A DNA stretch of 64,000 nucleotides from Gibbula magus (GCA_936450465.1 OW388291.1:36432656-36496655); one strand, 5' to 3'. Shown: positions 10,829 through 21,265, counted from the first letter of the stretch. Notes: generated by a model from the sequence alone, not told the origin. A program made the numbers and translations.

Positions 10829-11096
10829 TTAAAGGCGCTGTAGCAATATTTTCTTACTGAAATAAAGTACTCTCACAAAAGTATAAATAAGTGTTACCGA
10901 TGGCTATATAATACTCCTGAATGAATACAAATAGTTCTAAAACCAATGACATGGTTCGGTTAAGCCATGCCATCGAGCGGCTATTTTAATGTGTTAACAT
11001 TAAAATGGCCCCTCGAACGTAGTTTAAATGGTCGGACTGATAAGCGATACCTAAACGCCCAAGAGTAGATTAAAAAAATTACAATGGTGGAATGGT
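10829..11096 (+). repeat. TTAA-type MITE-family repeat, left part (split by Gypsy)
   Basis: It begins TTAAAGGCGCTGTAGCA and continues with GAAATAAAGT, GGTTAAGC and TAAAATGG..CCTCGAA, matching 40420-40690 along its length. The match is cut at the Gypsy target site (ATGGT, 11092-11096) and resumes after 14387 as CATCCATCTAACTGAAT, comparable to CAACCATCTTGCTGTCTGAAT near 40708. The same 5' end occurs in the complete palindromic MITE at 33240-33601. Confidence 0.72.
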
Positions 11097-11117
11097 TGTT
11101 ATGTATTATTATTATTA
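11097..11117 (+). repeat. Truncated 5' LTR remnant
   Basis: TGTTATGTATTATTATTA and the next bases are identical to the start of the 3' LTR at 14212. The expected remaining 150 bp of LTR, the primer-binding site and most of gag are missing. Confidence 0.78.
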
Positions 11118-11129
11118 TTATAAAAGGTT

Positions 11130-11385
11130 TGGAAATTGCCATTGCTATGGAAACGGCAGCACGTGACACTATCGAAGTACAGGGTCTATTTCTAAAGATT
11201 TGTCAACTAACAAAGTTAAAGCTCACAAGTCACAACCTGATACATCTACAACATCAAAACAGTGTTTTCGTTGTGGTAATCTCGGACATGTTCCCGACAA
11301 GTGTATCAGGTTTCGTGGCAGTGTTTGTCATAAATGTCACAAGAAAGGTCATCTCATGAGATATGTAAATCGTCTCAGTCTGTAA
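11130..11385 (+). pseudogene. Gypsy gag remnant with zinc knuckles
   Basis: The readable start, LEIAIAMETAARDT, resembles the region just before the nucleocapsid in Gypsy Gag. Then follow a CCHC knuckle (CFRCGNLGHVPDKC) and a second one whose last cysteine is lost (CHKCHKKGH, then MRYV). Knuckles bind genomic RNA during packaging. At least one frameshift separates the two parts; capsid sequence is deleted. Confidence 0.82.
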
Positions 11386-11452
11386 ATCAGTCCCAACAAA
11401 GGTTTCAAACAAAACGAATGCACAGGGTGGACGTTGTAAATCTATTCATGCA

Positions 11453-11830
11453 ATGGATCCTGATGATAAAGGTGATTCTGAAACAGAAGTAGATTTAGGC
11501 TACATTCGACAAGTTTCTCATCCGGACTTGGATCCGATCTATATCACACCAATGGTGAATAGGAAACCGTTTGAAATGGAGCTCGATACTGGTGCAGCAG
11601 TTTCTTTGCTAACTTTGAGTGACTATGAAACTCATTTTCATTCGTATCAACTGAAGAAATCTAGATTTGTTCTCAAAACGTACACAGAGAAGGGAATTAG
11701 GCCTGAGGGGAAATAACAGTTTCTGTTGAAATGGCTGGTTCTAAAGCTGACTTAGACTTAACCGTAGTTGACAAGGGAGGTCCAACGTTATTCGGGAGAG
11801 ACTGGATCAGAGCTTTGAAATTGAATTGGT
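11453..11830 (+). pseudogene. Gypsy aspartic protease remnant
   Basis: The active-site motif LDTGAAVSLL follows PMVNRKPFEMEL, as in retropepsins that act as dimers to cleave Gag-Pol. A stop at 11714-11716 interrupts it; the downstream flap and GRDWI segment (near 11800) survives in another frame and ends in a further stop (near 11833). Confidence 0.85.
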
Positions 11831-11939
11831 TATAAATTCAGCCAGTTGAAATTGATAGCATTTCTACTGCAAGTGTAACAGATAGAATCAACTCATTGTT
11901 TGATGAACATTCTGAGATTCTGAGACTAGTATTAGTACT

Positions 11940-12403
11940 TTGAAGTTGACACAGGCGAAGCTCAGACTGAAAGACAATGCTACACCCAAGTTCTGCAAGC
12001 CGAGACAGTTGTCGTATGCCTTACGTCCAAAGGTGGAAGTAGAGTTGGAGCGTCTCGAAGCCGAAAGTATACTATCACATGTGAACACAAGTGGGCAACA
12101 CCAACTGTGCCCGTTGTCAAGAAAACAGGTGACGTACGCATTTGTGGAGATTTTAAAGTGACTGTTAATCCTCAGTTGGCGATTGATAAGAATCCTATGC
12201 CGAGGATAGAAGATATTTGTTTAAACCTAGAAGGGGGTGAAAGATTTACGAAGATAGACTTGAAACATGCCTATTTACAAATGGTAGTAGATGCCAAATC
12301 AAGAGAACTGTTGACTATCAATACGCATAAGGGATTGTTTCAATACAACCGCTTGATATTTGGAATAGCGTCGGCACCAGGTAATTGGCAAAGGGCAAGC
12401 TGA
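11940..12403 (+). pseudogene. Gypsy reverse transcriptase N-terminal half
   Basis: Fingers and palm blocks are readable: [19 protein letters not shown], a frameshift near 12090, then [33 protein letters not shown] (motif A, catalytic D) and GLFQYNRLIFGIASAP (motif B). The sequence then jumps to the thumb, so the YLDD catalytic box is deleted. No polymerase activity is possible. Confidence 0.9.
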
Positions 12404-12949
12404 GTGCTGTTCTGACAAGAAAAATGTCCGTTCTTCCAGGACCAGATAAAGTACTGCGGGCACGTGATAGACAAGAACTGTCTTCACAAGGCGCCGGAGA
12501 AGGTCAAAGCTATTGCTGATCTTCCACGTCCAGAGAATGTCTCACAGAGAAATCTTTTCCAGTGATGTCTGCAGCGAGACTACAGAGATATGCAGTGTTT
12601 CTGGCAGGTCATCAGTACAACATCGAGTACCGGACGACACGGAACCGCTGATGCACTGTCACGTCTTCCTCTACAGACTCCAGTCACTGACAGAGAAGAC
12701 ACAGTGGACGCCATGTTCATGACACAGGTTGAGCATCAGCCTATCACAGCAGATCAAGCGAGGAACCAGACCAGAAGAGATCCGTGCCTATCTCAAGTGC
12801 TCGACTTGACACAGATGGGTTGGGGTGATACATGTCCAAATGATGAACTAAAACCATACTTCAGTCGACGAGAGGAACTCTCTGTATCCCATGGTTGTTT
12901 GATGTTGGGAATGCGGGTGATATTCCCGACGTGTTTCCATTAACGATGC
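12404..12949 (+). pseudogene. Gypsy RT thumb, RNase H tail and linker remnant
   Basis: QIKYCGHVIDKN and APEKVKAIADLPRP (after the YLDD region in relatives) are followed by a deletion and then MSAARLQRYAVFLAG and HQYNIEYRTT...TADALSRLP, the RNase H C-terminus. Two more frame changes occur. The RNase H catalytic residues before this tail are lost. Confidence 0.82.
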
Positions 12950-13615
12950 CTTTCTCAACTCCATGAGGGACATCTTGGCGTGGTAAGGATGAACACGTTA
13001 GCTCGTAGTTACATCTGGTGGCCGAAAATGGACAACGATGTCGAGAAGTTGGTGAAGACTTGTCGAGGCTGTCGTGAGACAAAGAGAATGTCGTCAACAG
13101 CGCCGTTGCATCCGTGGTTGTGGCCGACTTCTGCCTGGCAACGAATACATATAGACTTTGCAGGACCGTTCATGGGTCATATGTTTTTCGTTGTGGTCGA
13201 TGCGCAATCGAAATGGCCGGAAGTGACAGTGATAAAATCGACGACAGCTGAGAAGACAATCATAGTTCTCCGTGACATCTTTAGTCGGAATGGTATTCCT
13301 GATCAGATCGTCACCGATAATGGTCTACAGTTTACGTCAGAAGAGTTCAGACAATTCACCAAGGTGAATGGTATCAAGCAGACATTTTCAGCACCATACT
13401 ACCCTTCTACTAACGGCTTGGCTGAACGGTTCGTCCAGTCATTGAAGAACAGTTTGACATCTGAAAAGAAATCTATCTCTATCCATCATAAAGTTTCAAA
13501 CTTCCTGATTGCAAATAGGAATACACCTCAAGCTACTACTGGTGAAACTCCTTCTATTCCTATGCATGGTAGAAGATTGCAGACAAGGCTTGATCTACTG
13601 AAACCGGATATTTAA
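12950..13615 (+). pseudogene. Gypsy integrase, core largely intact
   Basis: The zinc-binding HHCC domain is present (HEGHLG from 12962, then C-RG-C near 13065). The catalytic core keeps all three acidic residues with DD35E spacing: D in HIDFAGP, D in VTDNG and E in GLAERF. Integrase joins the cDNA to host DNA. The reading frame is open from the zinc finger to the stop at 13615, making this the best preserved part of the element. A frameshift just upstream separates it from the RNase H linker. Confidence 0.93.
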
Positions 13616-13982
13616 CGTAAAGTACAGAACAAGCAATCCCAGTTGATGCTGCGGGACACCGTTCGTGTTCTTCAGCCGGGTCAACGTGTTCTTCGTTCTG
13701 ATCGAGAAGGAGAAAAGTGGTTATCAGGAAAAGTACTTGAGCAAACCGGTTCAGTGTGATAATGGTTCAATCATGAGAAAGCAAATTGATCAGCTGATTG
13801 ATAGCCCTAGTGTAAATGTGCAACCTAGTGTAAATGTGCAACCTAGTGTAAATGTGCGCCCTGAGAATGCTGATCAGAGTGTCAGTGTGAAAGGTGAAAC
13901 TTCACCAGTCTCGGAAAAAGTGGAATCTGAGAATCCTGTGACGCCGCTTGAGGGTCAGCGTTATCCTATCCTTAGAGACTGA
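13616..13982 (+). pseudogene. Gypsy Pol C-terminus with small tandem repeat
   Basis: After the stop at 13613-13615, RDTVRVLQPGQRVLRSDR and GEKWLSGKV resemble the integrase C-terminal DNA-binding region, but in shifted frames. Near 13808-13860 the 18-bp unit CCTAGTGTAAATGTGCAA occurs about three times (protein PSVNVQ). The coding region ends at about 13982. Confidence 0.7.
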
Positions 13983-14211
13983 ACTATGACTGATTTCGGA
14001 AACAAACAAAAATTCAATGACTGTTAAAGTGCTAAATGTATTATTTGCAAAATGTATACATTTGACACTATTGTGTATATATTATGGGTGTAGGGTATTT
14101 TCAAATTTGACAGGTTTAAATATGTTCGAATGTTGAATGTCATCAATATTCTTTAATGTGGGATTTTCGGTATTGATGGTCACTGGGTGCCAGTTAATAA
14201 CTAGTGGGGAA
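13983..14211 (+). other. Gypsy 3' untranslated spacer with polypurine tract
   Basis: No ORF. AGTGGGGAA directly before the LTR start at 14212 fits the polypurine primer used for plus-strand DNA synthesis. Confidence 0.6.
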
Positions 14212-14382
14212 TGTTATGTATTATTATTATTAGCGGTATGCTAATGGTTGACAATAGTGATCTGCCCCTGATGTGACGATGTAGCTTGGCTAATAAATCA
14301 TTCACGTTCCAGCTACCACCGTGTCATGTCTTCTGTTGACCAAGTGCCCTGACTGAGGCCTAGAACACCACACACACTTACA
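14212..14382 (+). repeat. Gypsy 3' LTR (171 bp)
   Basis: It begins TGTTATGTATT and ends CACTTACA, with the target duplication ATGGT immediately after. AATAAATC near 14291 is a possible polyadenylation signal. It is short for a Gypsy LTR but within the known range. Confidence 0.85.
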
Positions 14383-14401
14383 ATGGTCATCCATCTAACT
14401 G

Positions 14402-14521
<120 letters not shown>

Positions 14522-14621
14522 GGATACATACATATATATACAGTTGTATATATATATATATAGATGTAAAAGTTAAATGTTCATGGTTTATGTGTTAGAT
14601 ATCCTTGAAAAATGACAAACC

Positions 14622-14770
14622 GAAGATGGGTCTTCATATAAGTTCATTACCAACCGGTTTCACAACATAGTGATCATCAGGGTAGCTTATACATTGTGTT
14701 GCTAATGATGTAGCGTCATAAATGGCAAGGGACGTAATTCATGACGTCATATGCATACCACTAAAAAATT
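14622..14770 (-). repeat. PLE terminal repeat, left (inverted)
   Basis: Reverse complement of 17024-17172 with few mismatches. It carries a palindromic TGACGTCA (CRE-like) near 14743 and, on the minus strand, the CTGATGA...GAAA hammerhead-type core. Confidence 0.93.
14637..14691 (-). ncRNA. Candidate hammerhead ribozyme in left PLE repeat
   Basis: Mirror image of the candidate at 17103-17157: CTGATGA, short helix, GAAAC, then GGTA on the minus strand. See that entry for the fold and its doubts. Confidence 0.4.
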
Positions 14771-14775
14771 AGGGA

Positions 14776-16132
14776 ATGAAATTTACCCCAACACCATCCA
14801 AAGGAGACCCACAAAAACTTGAAAAAGATATTCAAGATTTTTCTAGATAATTAAGACTTTTAGAATATTTTAGTCCAGAACAAAATGATTCAATGGATGA
14901 CATAGAAAATTCATATTCAAACAATGATGATTCAATAGTTCGTAATAAGAGTAAATTTAATCCTAAGGCAGGGAGAAATAGAATCTTAAATAGAACAATC
15001 GAACAAATTAAAGAATCAAAACATTGTGAACAAGCAGAACATGTGAAATCAAACATAAATCTGAATGAACGCAAGGCTATTAAAGCATTATCAGAAAATG
15101 ATTCAATCATTATTAAAGAAGCTGATAAGGGAGGAGCAATAATAATCATGGATAAACCCTATTATAAAAACCTTGCGTTATCAATCATTGGTGATACACA
15201 TTATTATGACCAAGTAAACCACAGGTCAGATACTGAAACATTTTCAAAGTTAAAGAGATTAGTTAACTCTTACTCTCCCTGCCTTACAGATAAGGAACAA
15301 GATTACTTAACTAATTTTGAATCCAAGACCAGTAACTTCTATGGATTACCAAAAGTTCATAAAAGTGTAGATATAAAAGAAGGTTGCCAACATTCAAAAT
15401 CAGCCTATGTTAAATTGCCGCCCCCTACGGATCTGAAACTAAGACCAATAATAGCGGGACCTCAATGCCCAACACATAGACTTAGCAACTTTGTAGATAT
15501 TCTCTTAAAACCATTTACATAACATGTGAAAAGCTATTTAAGAGACACAACACAACCATCTCCCTTCTACTACAAATCAAAATACCAAGTTGGTATCGTT
15601 TGATGTGACTAACCTCTATTCAAATATCCCACACGACTTAGGTATAGAAGCAATTCGTTATTGGTTGAATATATATCCCCATGAATTACCTGAGAGAATT
15701 TCAAAAGATTTCATTTTAGAAAGTGTGAAATTTATTCTGTCCAATAATAATTTTCATTTTAATGAAAATTATTATAAACAAATAAAGGGGACAGCCATGG
15801 GGACGAAAATGGCGCCAACTTACGCGACACTTGTACTAGGATACCTAGAAGAGTCATTATTTCGTAAGATTGGCAAACACTTTGGAGAGGAATTCGAAAA
15901 TGAATTCAAAAGAAATTGGAAAAGATTCTTAGATGACTGTTTTATATTATGGACTCGAGACAATGATGCCTTGAAAGATCTACATAATATACTTCAAAAT
16001 TTACATCCAAGTCTATCATTTACAATGGAAGACAGCAATGAAAAGTTAGCATTCTTAGATGTAATGGTATCTTTTAAGTCGGGAAAAATAGAAACGGATA
16101 TCTATTACAAGCCTACAGATTCCAAACAATAG
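14776..16132 (+). pseudogene. Penelope-type reverse transcriptase
   Basis: The frame starts at ATG 14776 (MKFTPTPSKGDPQK). N-terminal PLE blocks follow: EADKGGAIIIMD, FYGLPKVHK and LRPIIAGPQ near the first stop-free end. After a stop (15520-15522) and a +1 shift, the catalytic RT region is readable: SFDVTNLYSNIPHDLG (motif A), GTAMGTKMAPTYA (motif B), RFLDDCFILW (motif C with the DD pair) and LAFLDV (motif D). All catalytic aspartates remain, but three stops and the shift break the protein. The 16130-16132 stop falls just before LDYRSCHPRR, a conserved stretch that continues in frame. The enzyme would copy element RNA at a nicked target. Confident of the family. Confidence 0.93.
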
Positions 16133-16990
16133 TTGGACTACAGATCCTGTCACCCACGCCGCATCAAAAATAGCATTCCATATTCCCTAGCCCGTAGAAT
16201 ATGTACGATAGTATCATACTCTCCTATTCGAGACTTAAGGCTAAGAGAATTAGAGAAATTATTAAAAGTCAGAGGTTATCCTGACAACATAATTTTGGAC
16301 GCTATATCGAAGGCCCGTTCTTTTAACCGAGAAGAGCATCTAAAACAAAGGGAAGAGGAAAACAATGTGGCGGCCTTACCTATTATCACTACATTTAACC
16401 CCTGTAATCCAAACATTTATCCAAACGTGAGAAACTATGTACAGGCGCAAGACACATGCCCAAAACTAAAGCATGCCCTAAAAGGTACCAATATGATAAA
16501 CAGTAAACGGCAAAGTAAAACTCTGAAACAACTGTTATCAAAAGCGTGCTTTATTGATCAAAAACCTATGTTAGGTGGAAGTATCACGAAATGTACATGT
16601 AATAGACCGAATTGCGGCACATGTTCACACATTTTGGAGATAAATTCATTCATCTTTAGGAATAATTCAAAATTCAAAATAATGGCAAATATGTCTTGCG
16701 CCTCTAGAAATCTAATATATGTAATAACATGCGCTGGTTGTGGTGAAGAGTATATTGGTCAAACGGGGGATGTACTAAGAGCGAGAGTGCGAGTACATAA
16801 ACAACAGATTAAAACCCCAATTTATAGATGTACACCCCTTAGCGCACATATAGATGAATGCGCAAAGAATTGCAATCCCCAGTTCACAATCTGTCCAATT
16901 TACAAAATGCGCACAGAGAATGAAGAGCTGAGGAAAATAAAAGAACGATTCTTTATTGAAGGCTATGCCCCTAAATTAAACCGTACATAA
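16133..16990 (+). pseudogene. PLE RT C-terminus, zinc motif and GIY-YIG endonuclease
   Basis: In frame with the RT, after a single stop codon. It opens with LDYRSCHPRRIKNSIPYSLA (RT-endonuclease connector), then a cysteine cluster CTCNRPNCGTC typical of PLEs, then the GIY-YIG nuclease: NLIYVITC, EYIGQT, the catalytic-type arginines in LRARVRVH, and a later glutamate in the ERFFIEG segment. The nuclease nicks the target and frees the primer for RT. The ORF ends at 16990, 33 bp before the right terminal repeat. All motifs are intact here; only the upstream breaks disable the element. Confidence 0.92.
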
Positions 16991-17023
16991 TATGAAATCA
17001 TGTTGACGTCGCATTTACTGCAT

Positions 17024-17172
17024 AATTTTTTAGTGGTATGCATATGACGTCATGAATTACGTCCCTTTCCATTGATGACGCTATATCATTAGCAACACAA
17101 TGTATAAGCTACCCTGATGATCACTATGTTGTGAAACCGGTTGGTAATGAACTTATATGAAGACCCATCTTC
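17024..17172 (+). repeat. PLE terminal repeat, right
   Basis: Inverted match to 14622-14770. It contains a CRE-like palindrome TGACGTCA near 17046 and the CTGATGA core at 17114-17120. The element ends at CCATCTTC, directly followed by a GA run. Confidence 0.93.
17103..17157 (+). ncRNA. Candidate hammerhead ribozyme in right PLE repeat
   Basis: The core CTGATGA (17114-17120) and GAAA (17133-17136) are spaced as in a hammerhead. Stem III could be ACC (17136-17138) with GGT (17143-17145) around a 4-base loop, leaving GTA as the cleavage triplet (after 17146). Outer stem I could pair TATAAG (17103-17108) with CTTATA (17152-17157). Stem II is weak here (UCA/UGU); it is better in the relic at 36352 (ACA/UGU). 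Bases next to the core in stem I do not pair well. Hammerheads are known from PLE terminal repeats, which supports the call, but activity is unproven. Confidence 0.45.
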
Positions 17173-17495
17173 AGAGAGAGAGAGAGAGAGAGAGATGGGG
17201 AACGCCCGAGCGAGAGCGAGGGCAATACGCACATTTGCACGAGTTTCGTAAAAGTCATATGACACACCTTCGAGTGTAATAATTTATATATTACATTCGC
17301 GAAAAAATGGGCAGGAAACGGCCCACTTCTCTTTCGACGGCAAGCTACAGTGACACCACGAGCAATCTTTTTCATGACATCACAGACGACACAAAACGGG
17401 AAGTCGCGGTGAAACAATAGTTGCTAAGCAAACGTGATATGTGCACATGTTCTCGTATCAATAATATTAACTTGCTTATTTTCAACCATATGGGT
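17173..17495. repeat. (GA)n tract and interspersed repeat
   Basis: A GA run (17173-17194) leads into GAGCGAGAGCGAGGGC, a motif GTGTAATAATTTATATATTAC and a tail with TTCAACCATATGGGTATTAAA. Parts match 53690-53953 in the same order, so it is a dispersed non-coding repeat. No coding capacity. Confidence 0.55.
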
Positions 17496-17639
17496 ATTAA
17501 ATGACACTTATATACAAATCATAATATGATAACATGACTGACTCTATCACTTATTCTTTCATGACAATACGTCACATTTCCGCATGTAAATTACATTGTA
17601 AAATATAAATAATAATAATAATACCATAAACAAGAAAGA

Positions 17640-17645
17640 TTTATT
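17640..17645 (-). terminator. Polyadenylation signal AATAAA for TRIM-like copy B
   Basis: AATAAA on the minus strand, about 145 bp past the stop at 17788. It is the first perfect signal after the gene. No GU-rich element was checked further. Confidence 0.5.
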
Positions 17646-17787
17646 GAAAGAAAACTGTACAAAGATGTAAACCAGTAATGATTGTTTATAAAGATAACCA
17701 ACAGTTTCAGTATTTAGTATTAAGTATTCAGTGCAAGTTAAAGTGGGGGGGAAAAGTGGATAAATCAACAGGCCTGCTCACTTATGT

Positions 17788-19212
17788 TCACTTTCTTAAA
17801 AACTCAAACTTCAAGAATTTATCAATGTTACATATGTACAATGATCCAAGTTTGTCTACAACGATGCCCTCTGGATATCTGAGACCCTCATGTAAAATGA
17901 GAACATCTCGGACATACTTTCCTGACTCACTCAGCTGAATCAATTTCTTCAAGGTCCAGTCTATAACAAGGATATCTCCCTCAACTGTCGTAGTGATACC
18001 TCTAGGCCAGCTAAGCTGTCTTCCTCCTGTACCAGAGTGTATCCATACAGTTTGTCCCTCTGATGTCAGACAGGTGACTGTCTTCTTCCCCCAGTCTGAA
18101 ACCAGGAGATGTCCCGTGGTGTCCATGCACATGAACCATGGGTATTTGAACAGCGCCATGTTGTTGTGTGTAGTGACAGACTTCACCACTTCACCCTGCA
18201 TGTTCAGGATATCAACACACTTAAAACTACCTGCTGCAAGTCTTGAAGGTGCCATCACGGCCAGACTTGAGTATTTCTTACTTGTGTTGAAGCTTGTTTT
18301 GAGGATTAGGTCAGGTGTAACTGCAACTGTTACAATTTTATTTGAGTCTGGAACAGCAACCATCACTTTGTTGTCGTCCAGCTGTGCTATACACAGTGGT
18401 CTGTTATCCAGTTGAAGACAACTAGTACAATGACACGTCTTCTTGTTCTTGTAAAATGATTTAACACAATTGTTCTTGCAATCAGTAATGACAGTTGTTT
18501 GGACATCTTCTACATCAAGAACTGTGATGTCACCAATATCAGGAACTTTCTCATCCTTTTCTGTTCTGGCATCAACAGACTCCCTCAGTACTGGACAGGA
18601 CATCACGTCAGTAGGCAGATATGTTCTAACAATCTCACCAATATGTAAGGAATCAAGAACGATTTGAGAAAATATCACAACTGAAAGTATCCCACCATCC
18701 ATCGGCTCATCCCCCTCCGAACTGACAGCCTGTTTATGGGGCTGCACCTGAATACTCTCCTGGTTTACTTCAACCTTCGGTTCATTATTCTTTCTGTTTG
18801 TAATGTCCTCTAATCGACCTATCAATTGTTTCTCTTTAATCATGATCAGTTCAATAGCGTCTTGACATGCACATCGTATTTCGTCAATAACAGATATCTT
18901 GTCCGTGTTCAATTGGGAGAGTCTGATTTTCTGATGTTCAACAAAATTGTTAGTCTTTTTTGCCTCTTCGTCAAGTTGACGGTTCAGTTCAGACAGTTCA
19001 GTCTTCATGTTAGACACAAATGATTTGATAGTAACAACATCCTCACATTCCCTGTGGTGGTCAGCAAAACAAAGCTGACAATGTGAGACATTGCAATTTT
19101 TACAATAGAACTCAATCAGTTTATCACTGTGTTCTCTACATCTAGCCTTGCGTCGATTGACCTGTCCTGTATCCGTGATTTCACAAAGGACATGGTCCTC
19201 GCTGCTTGGCAT
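17788..19212 (-). CDS. TRIM-like gene copy B: B-box, coiled coil, NHL-like (no RING)
   Basis: Open frame of 474 codons from ATG at 19212 (MPSSEDHVLCEI) to the stop at 17788. A B-box2 zinc finger is complete (C25-x2-H28, C37-x2-C40, C45-x2-C48, H52/H53), with a B-box1-like CEI...C before it. A coiled coil spans roughly residues 58-150; residues about 255-474 form a beta-propeller-like region with NHL-type repeats such as GHLLVSDWGKKTV, GDILVIDWTLKKL and GSLYICNIDKF. It ends in FEFLRK. Unlike copy A it has no RING exon, so it should lack ligase activity of its own; it could bind partners or act on sister proteins. Upstream, the exon continues to an acceptor at 19276-19277, but the ancestral frame (CFACQQLVEA...) is shifted and meets a stop, so the downstream ATG is the only usable start. 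It is either a RING-less gene or an early pseudogene. Confidence 0.85.
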   Translation of the reverse strand: MPSSEDHVLCEITDTGQVNRRKARCREHSDKLIEFYCKNCNVSHCQLCFADHHRECEDVVTIKSFVSNMKTELSELNRQLDEEAKKTNNFVEHQKIRLSQLNTDKISVIDEIRCACQDAIELIMIKEKQLIGRLEDITNRKNNEPKVEVNQESIQVQPHKQAVSSEGDEPMDGGILSVVIFSQIVLDSLHIGEIVRTYLPTDVMSCPVLRESVDARTEKDEKVPDIGDITVLDVEDVQTTVITDCKNNCVKSFYKNKKTCHCTSCLQLDNRPLCIAQLDDNKVMVAVPDSNKIVTVAVTPDLILKTSFNTSKKYSSLAVMAPSRLAAGSFKCVDILNMQGEVVKSVTTHNNMALFKYPWFMCMDTTGHLLVSDWGKKTVTCLTSEGQTVWIHSGTGGRQLSWPRGITTTVEGDILVIDWTLKKLIQLSESGKYVRDVLILHEGLRYPEGIVVDKLGSLYICNIDKFLKFEFLRK

Positions 19213-19275
19213 GATTGAATGCGTTCTGACAGGATATTGCCTCAACTAGTTGTTGGCATGCGAAACATGGAATGT
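19213..19275 (-). pseudogene. Frameshifted N-terminal remnant of the copy B exon
   Basis: A conserved acceptor (TTTCACAG) precedes ACATTCCATGTTTCGCATGC, which reads (D)IPCFACQQL in the phase expected from a RING exon, exactly as NPCLPCQQL in copy A. That frame runs to a stop inside the B-box coding sequence, so a small insertion or deletion lies between it and MPSSEDH. Confidence 0.7.
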
Positions 19276-20885
19276 CTGTGAAATAAATAAGATTGACATG
19301 TGTTACAATAGTTAAAGTTAAAGTCAATGTGTATAGCCATCCATCCTAATACTTTTGTCTTCAAAAAGGCACACATACATAAATTGTTTTTTATAGTCTT
19401 TCTCAGGGTCACTGACAATGGCGTATTTCAAGAGGTATTTTAAGGTTTGTTTTCCAACACAACAGAATGACTTTTGTCACAACTTTTAACTTGTTGAAAG
19501 GATGACTGGTGTTAAAAACGCTACTCTATGCATGAATACAAGATTTAGCCTAATCCACAGCGTGTTGCGTAGCTAAAAGACACATTTGCTAACTGCAACA
19601 TGATAAATGACACATTTTAAGCTGCTCTGGGTAACTTTTCCACAAAGGGATACGTCTGCTCTGTTCGAACTTGATATTCCCGGTAAAAAAAAAATCTAAT
19701 TGTCTTTAAAGAGAGCAAACGATTGTTTCAGGTAGGATATGTGGCAACTAAAATATGTATATTCCAAAAGTCAGTTGCATTTAAACTCTATTCACTTTCT
19801 GGAACAAGATTCGATTTCCTTTGCAAGTCATAAGGCCAGCCAGTATCCATCACTGGGTAAATTAAGCCTAGTTGTATCTCCTTAACTTAACTAATGTAGC
19901 AGAGCGCATTTGAAGTTTAGGTGCAGCGTGCTTGAATACTTTGTAGGTTTTGTTGCAAATCCCTTTCCTTACTGATAACAAACGAAAATGTGGAAGCTCG
20001 TTCTATGTGATTTAGAATAGAATCATGCCTTGTCATCTTGGTGGATTAGTGAATAAATAAATTAAAATGGGTCATTTAAATCAAAATGAGTATTCTGAGA
20101 GCAATGAGATCCCTGCTGTTTGTCCCATTGATACACTGATTTGTTCTCTAAGTAAGCAATTGAAATGTTAGGGTAATTACAAATATCAGAAATCAGATAT
20201 ACATAATCTAGATCTTCATTTCACATGAGATGGTCGTTAATCGACTTGGAAATTATGATATAATCTGAATGATCCAGTGATAAGGGATACTCATGTACTT
20301 GACAAAATAAGTTAGCAATATTGGACTTTTTATGATTGACATTTCATCATTTGCAAATGAATAAATTAATGTAAATCATATTTATCATTTAAAAAATATG
20401 TCCCCTAAAGAAACTGGGAGTAGTTTATTTCAGAACGGAACACCCTTTTGGGATGGACACTGCGACACTACATAAAAGCCCTTCCATTATTCAGGCGTTA
20501 CTAATCGAAGTATCGGTGACCAAGTGGATAAGCTGTTAAGACAGTTAGTAGTTATGCATGGCGCCTGACTCTGTAAAAGTAAAAGTAAGTAAAAGAATAT
20601 GTACTATTGCAGATATTGTGGATCCAAACTATAACGATATCACATTTGTTCACTATCTAAGTTGCACTGTCATGCATTTATGAACTGATCTTAATCTATT
20701 AAAACCAACCTTAATGTGTTGGCTGCCCAGCTGTATTCGTCCCCATGAAGAATTGTTAAGTGAAATGGCGACAATGTAGAGAACTTGTAATATATAACTG
20801 GTGTCATACCTGGCCCGATGTATCAAAGTTTGACTCGTTATCACTACCTGGTTCATAGATAACAGTAAGGCTTGCTTTTATATAA

Positions 20886-21265
20886 ATCTATCATAAACAA
20901 GGGTATCAGTGCGTACCTTGATAACACAATATCAGTATTTGGTACATCCCGGTCCGTGTAAACTAATGTCCCTCTGGAATACACCTGGGACTGCAAACGT
21001 AGATACAAACATAGTCTATGATGTGAATGTGTGTTGAAAACAGTAGTTTTATACAACATATTATGCAATAATAGTCAATGCAAATTCAACCTAAAACCAG
21101 AAAATCAGACAAATACTAGTAAATAATACAGTGGTTAAATATTTTGTGAAAGTTTAACATTGAAAAAGGGTCATGAGCGATTTTCATCTTGTCATCATTG
21201 CATTATGCCTCTCTGTTCAGTAGTGTTGTTGTCCTACGCATTATCATTATCATTACGTGTAATTA
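20886..21265. other. Spacer upstream of unit B, nothing recognised
   Basis: AT-rich, no ORF with recognisable motifs and no partner within the window. Confidence 0.5.

Larger units (their letters stand above)
11097..14382 (+). mobile_element. Ty3/Gypsy LTR retrotransposon, internally deleted
   Basis: A 5-bp target duplication ATGGT lies at 11092-11096 and 14383-14387. The element starts TGTTATG and ends TTACA, giving TG...CA ends. The 3' LTR is complete (14212-14382); the 5' LTR keeps only its first about 21 bases (11097-11117) and then jumps into gag. Domain order gag zinc knuckles, protease, RT, RNase H, integrase follows the Ty3/Gypsy plan. It lacks the YLDD part of RT and has several frameshifts and stops, so it is dead. 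No env-like ORF is present. Confidence 0.92.
14622..17172 (+). mobile_element. Penelope-like element with inverted terminal repeats
   Basis: It has near-identical 149-bp inverted terminal repeats (14622-14770 and 17024-17172) around one reading frame encoding a Penelope-type RT followed by a GIY-YIG endonuclease. The whole element is 2.55 kb, close to full length. PLEs are their own retroelement class, related to telomerase RT, and prime on cut DNA. The copy is inactive: stops at 14848-14850, 15520-15522 and 16130-16132 and one frameshift between 15523 and 15590. A (CT)n tract lies upstream and a (GA)n tract directly abuts the right end. Confidence 0.93.
17640..20885 (-). repeat. Segmental duplication unit B (TRIM locus)
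   Basis: Partner of unit A (1-4535), aligning in the coding exon, at 19,870-20,400 and at 20,410-20,885. The region 19,276-19,870, where the RING exon should be, shows no RING cysteine pattern in any frame. Confidence 0.8.

Noticed and set aside
17993..18667. Plus-strand ORFs opposite TRIM-like copy B
   Set aside because: They are shadows of the minus-strand coding exon, which has clear domains.
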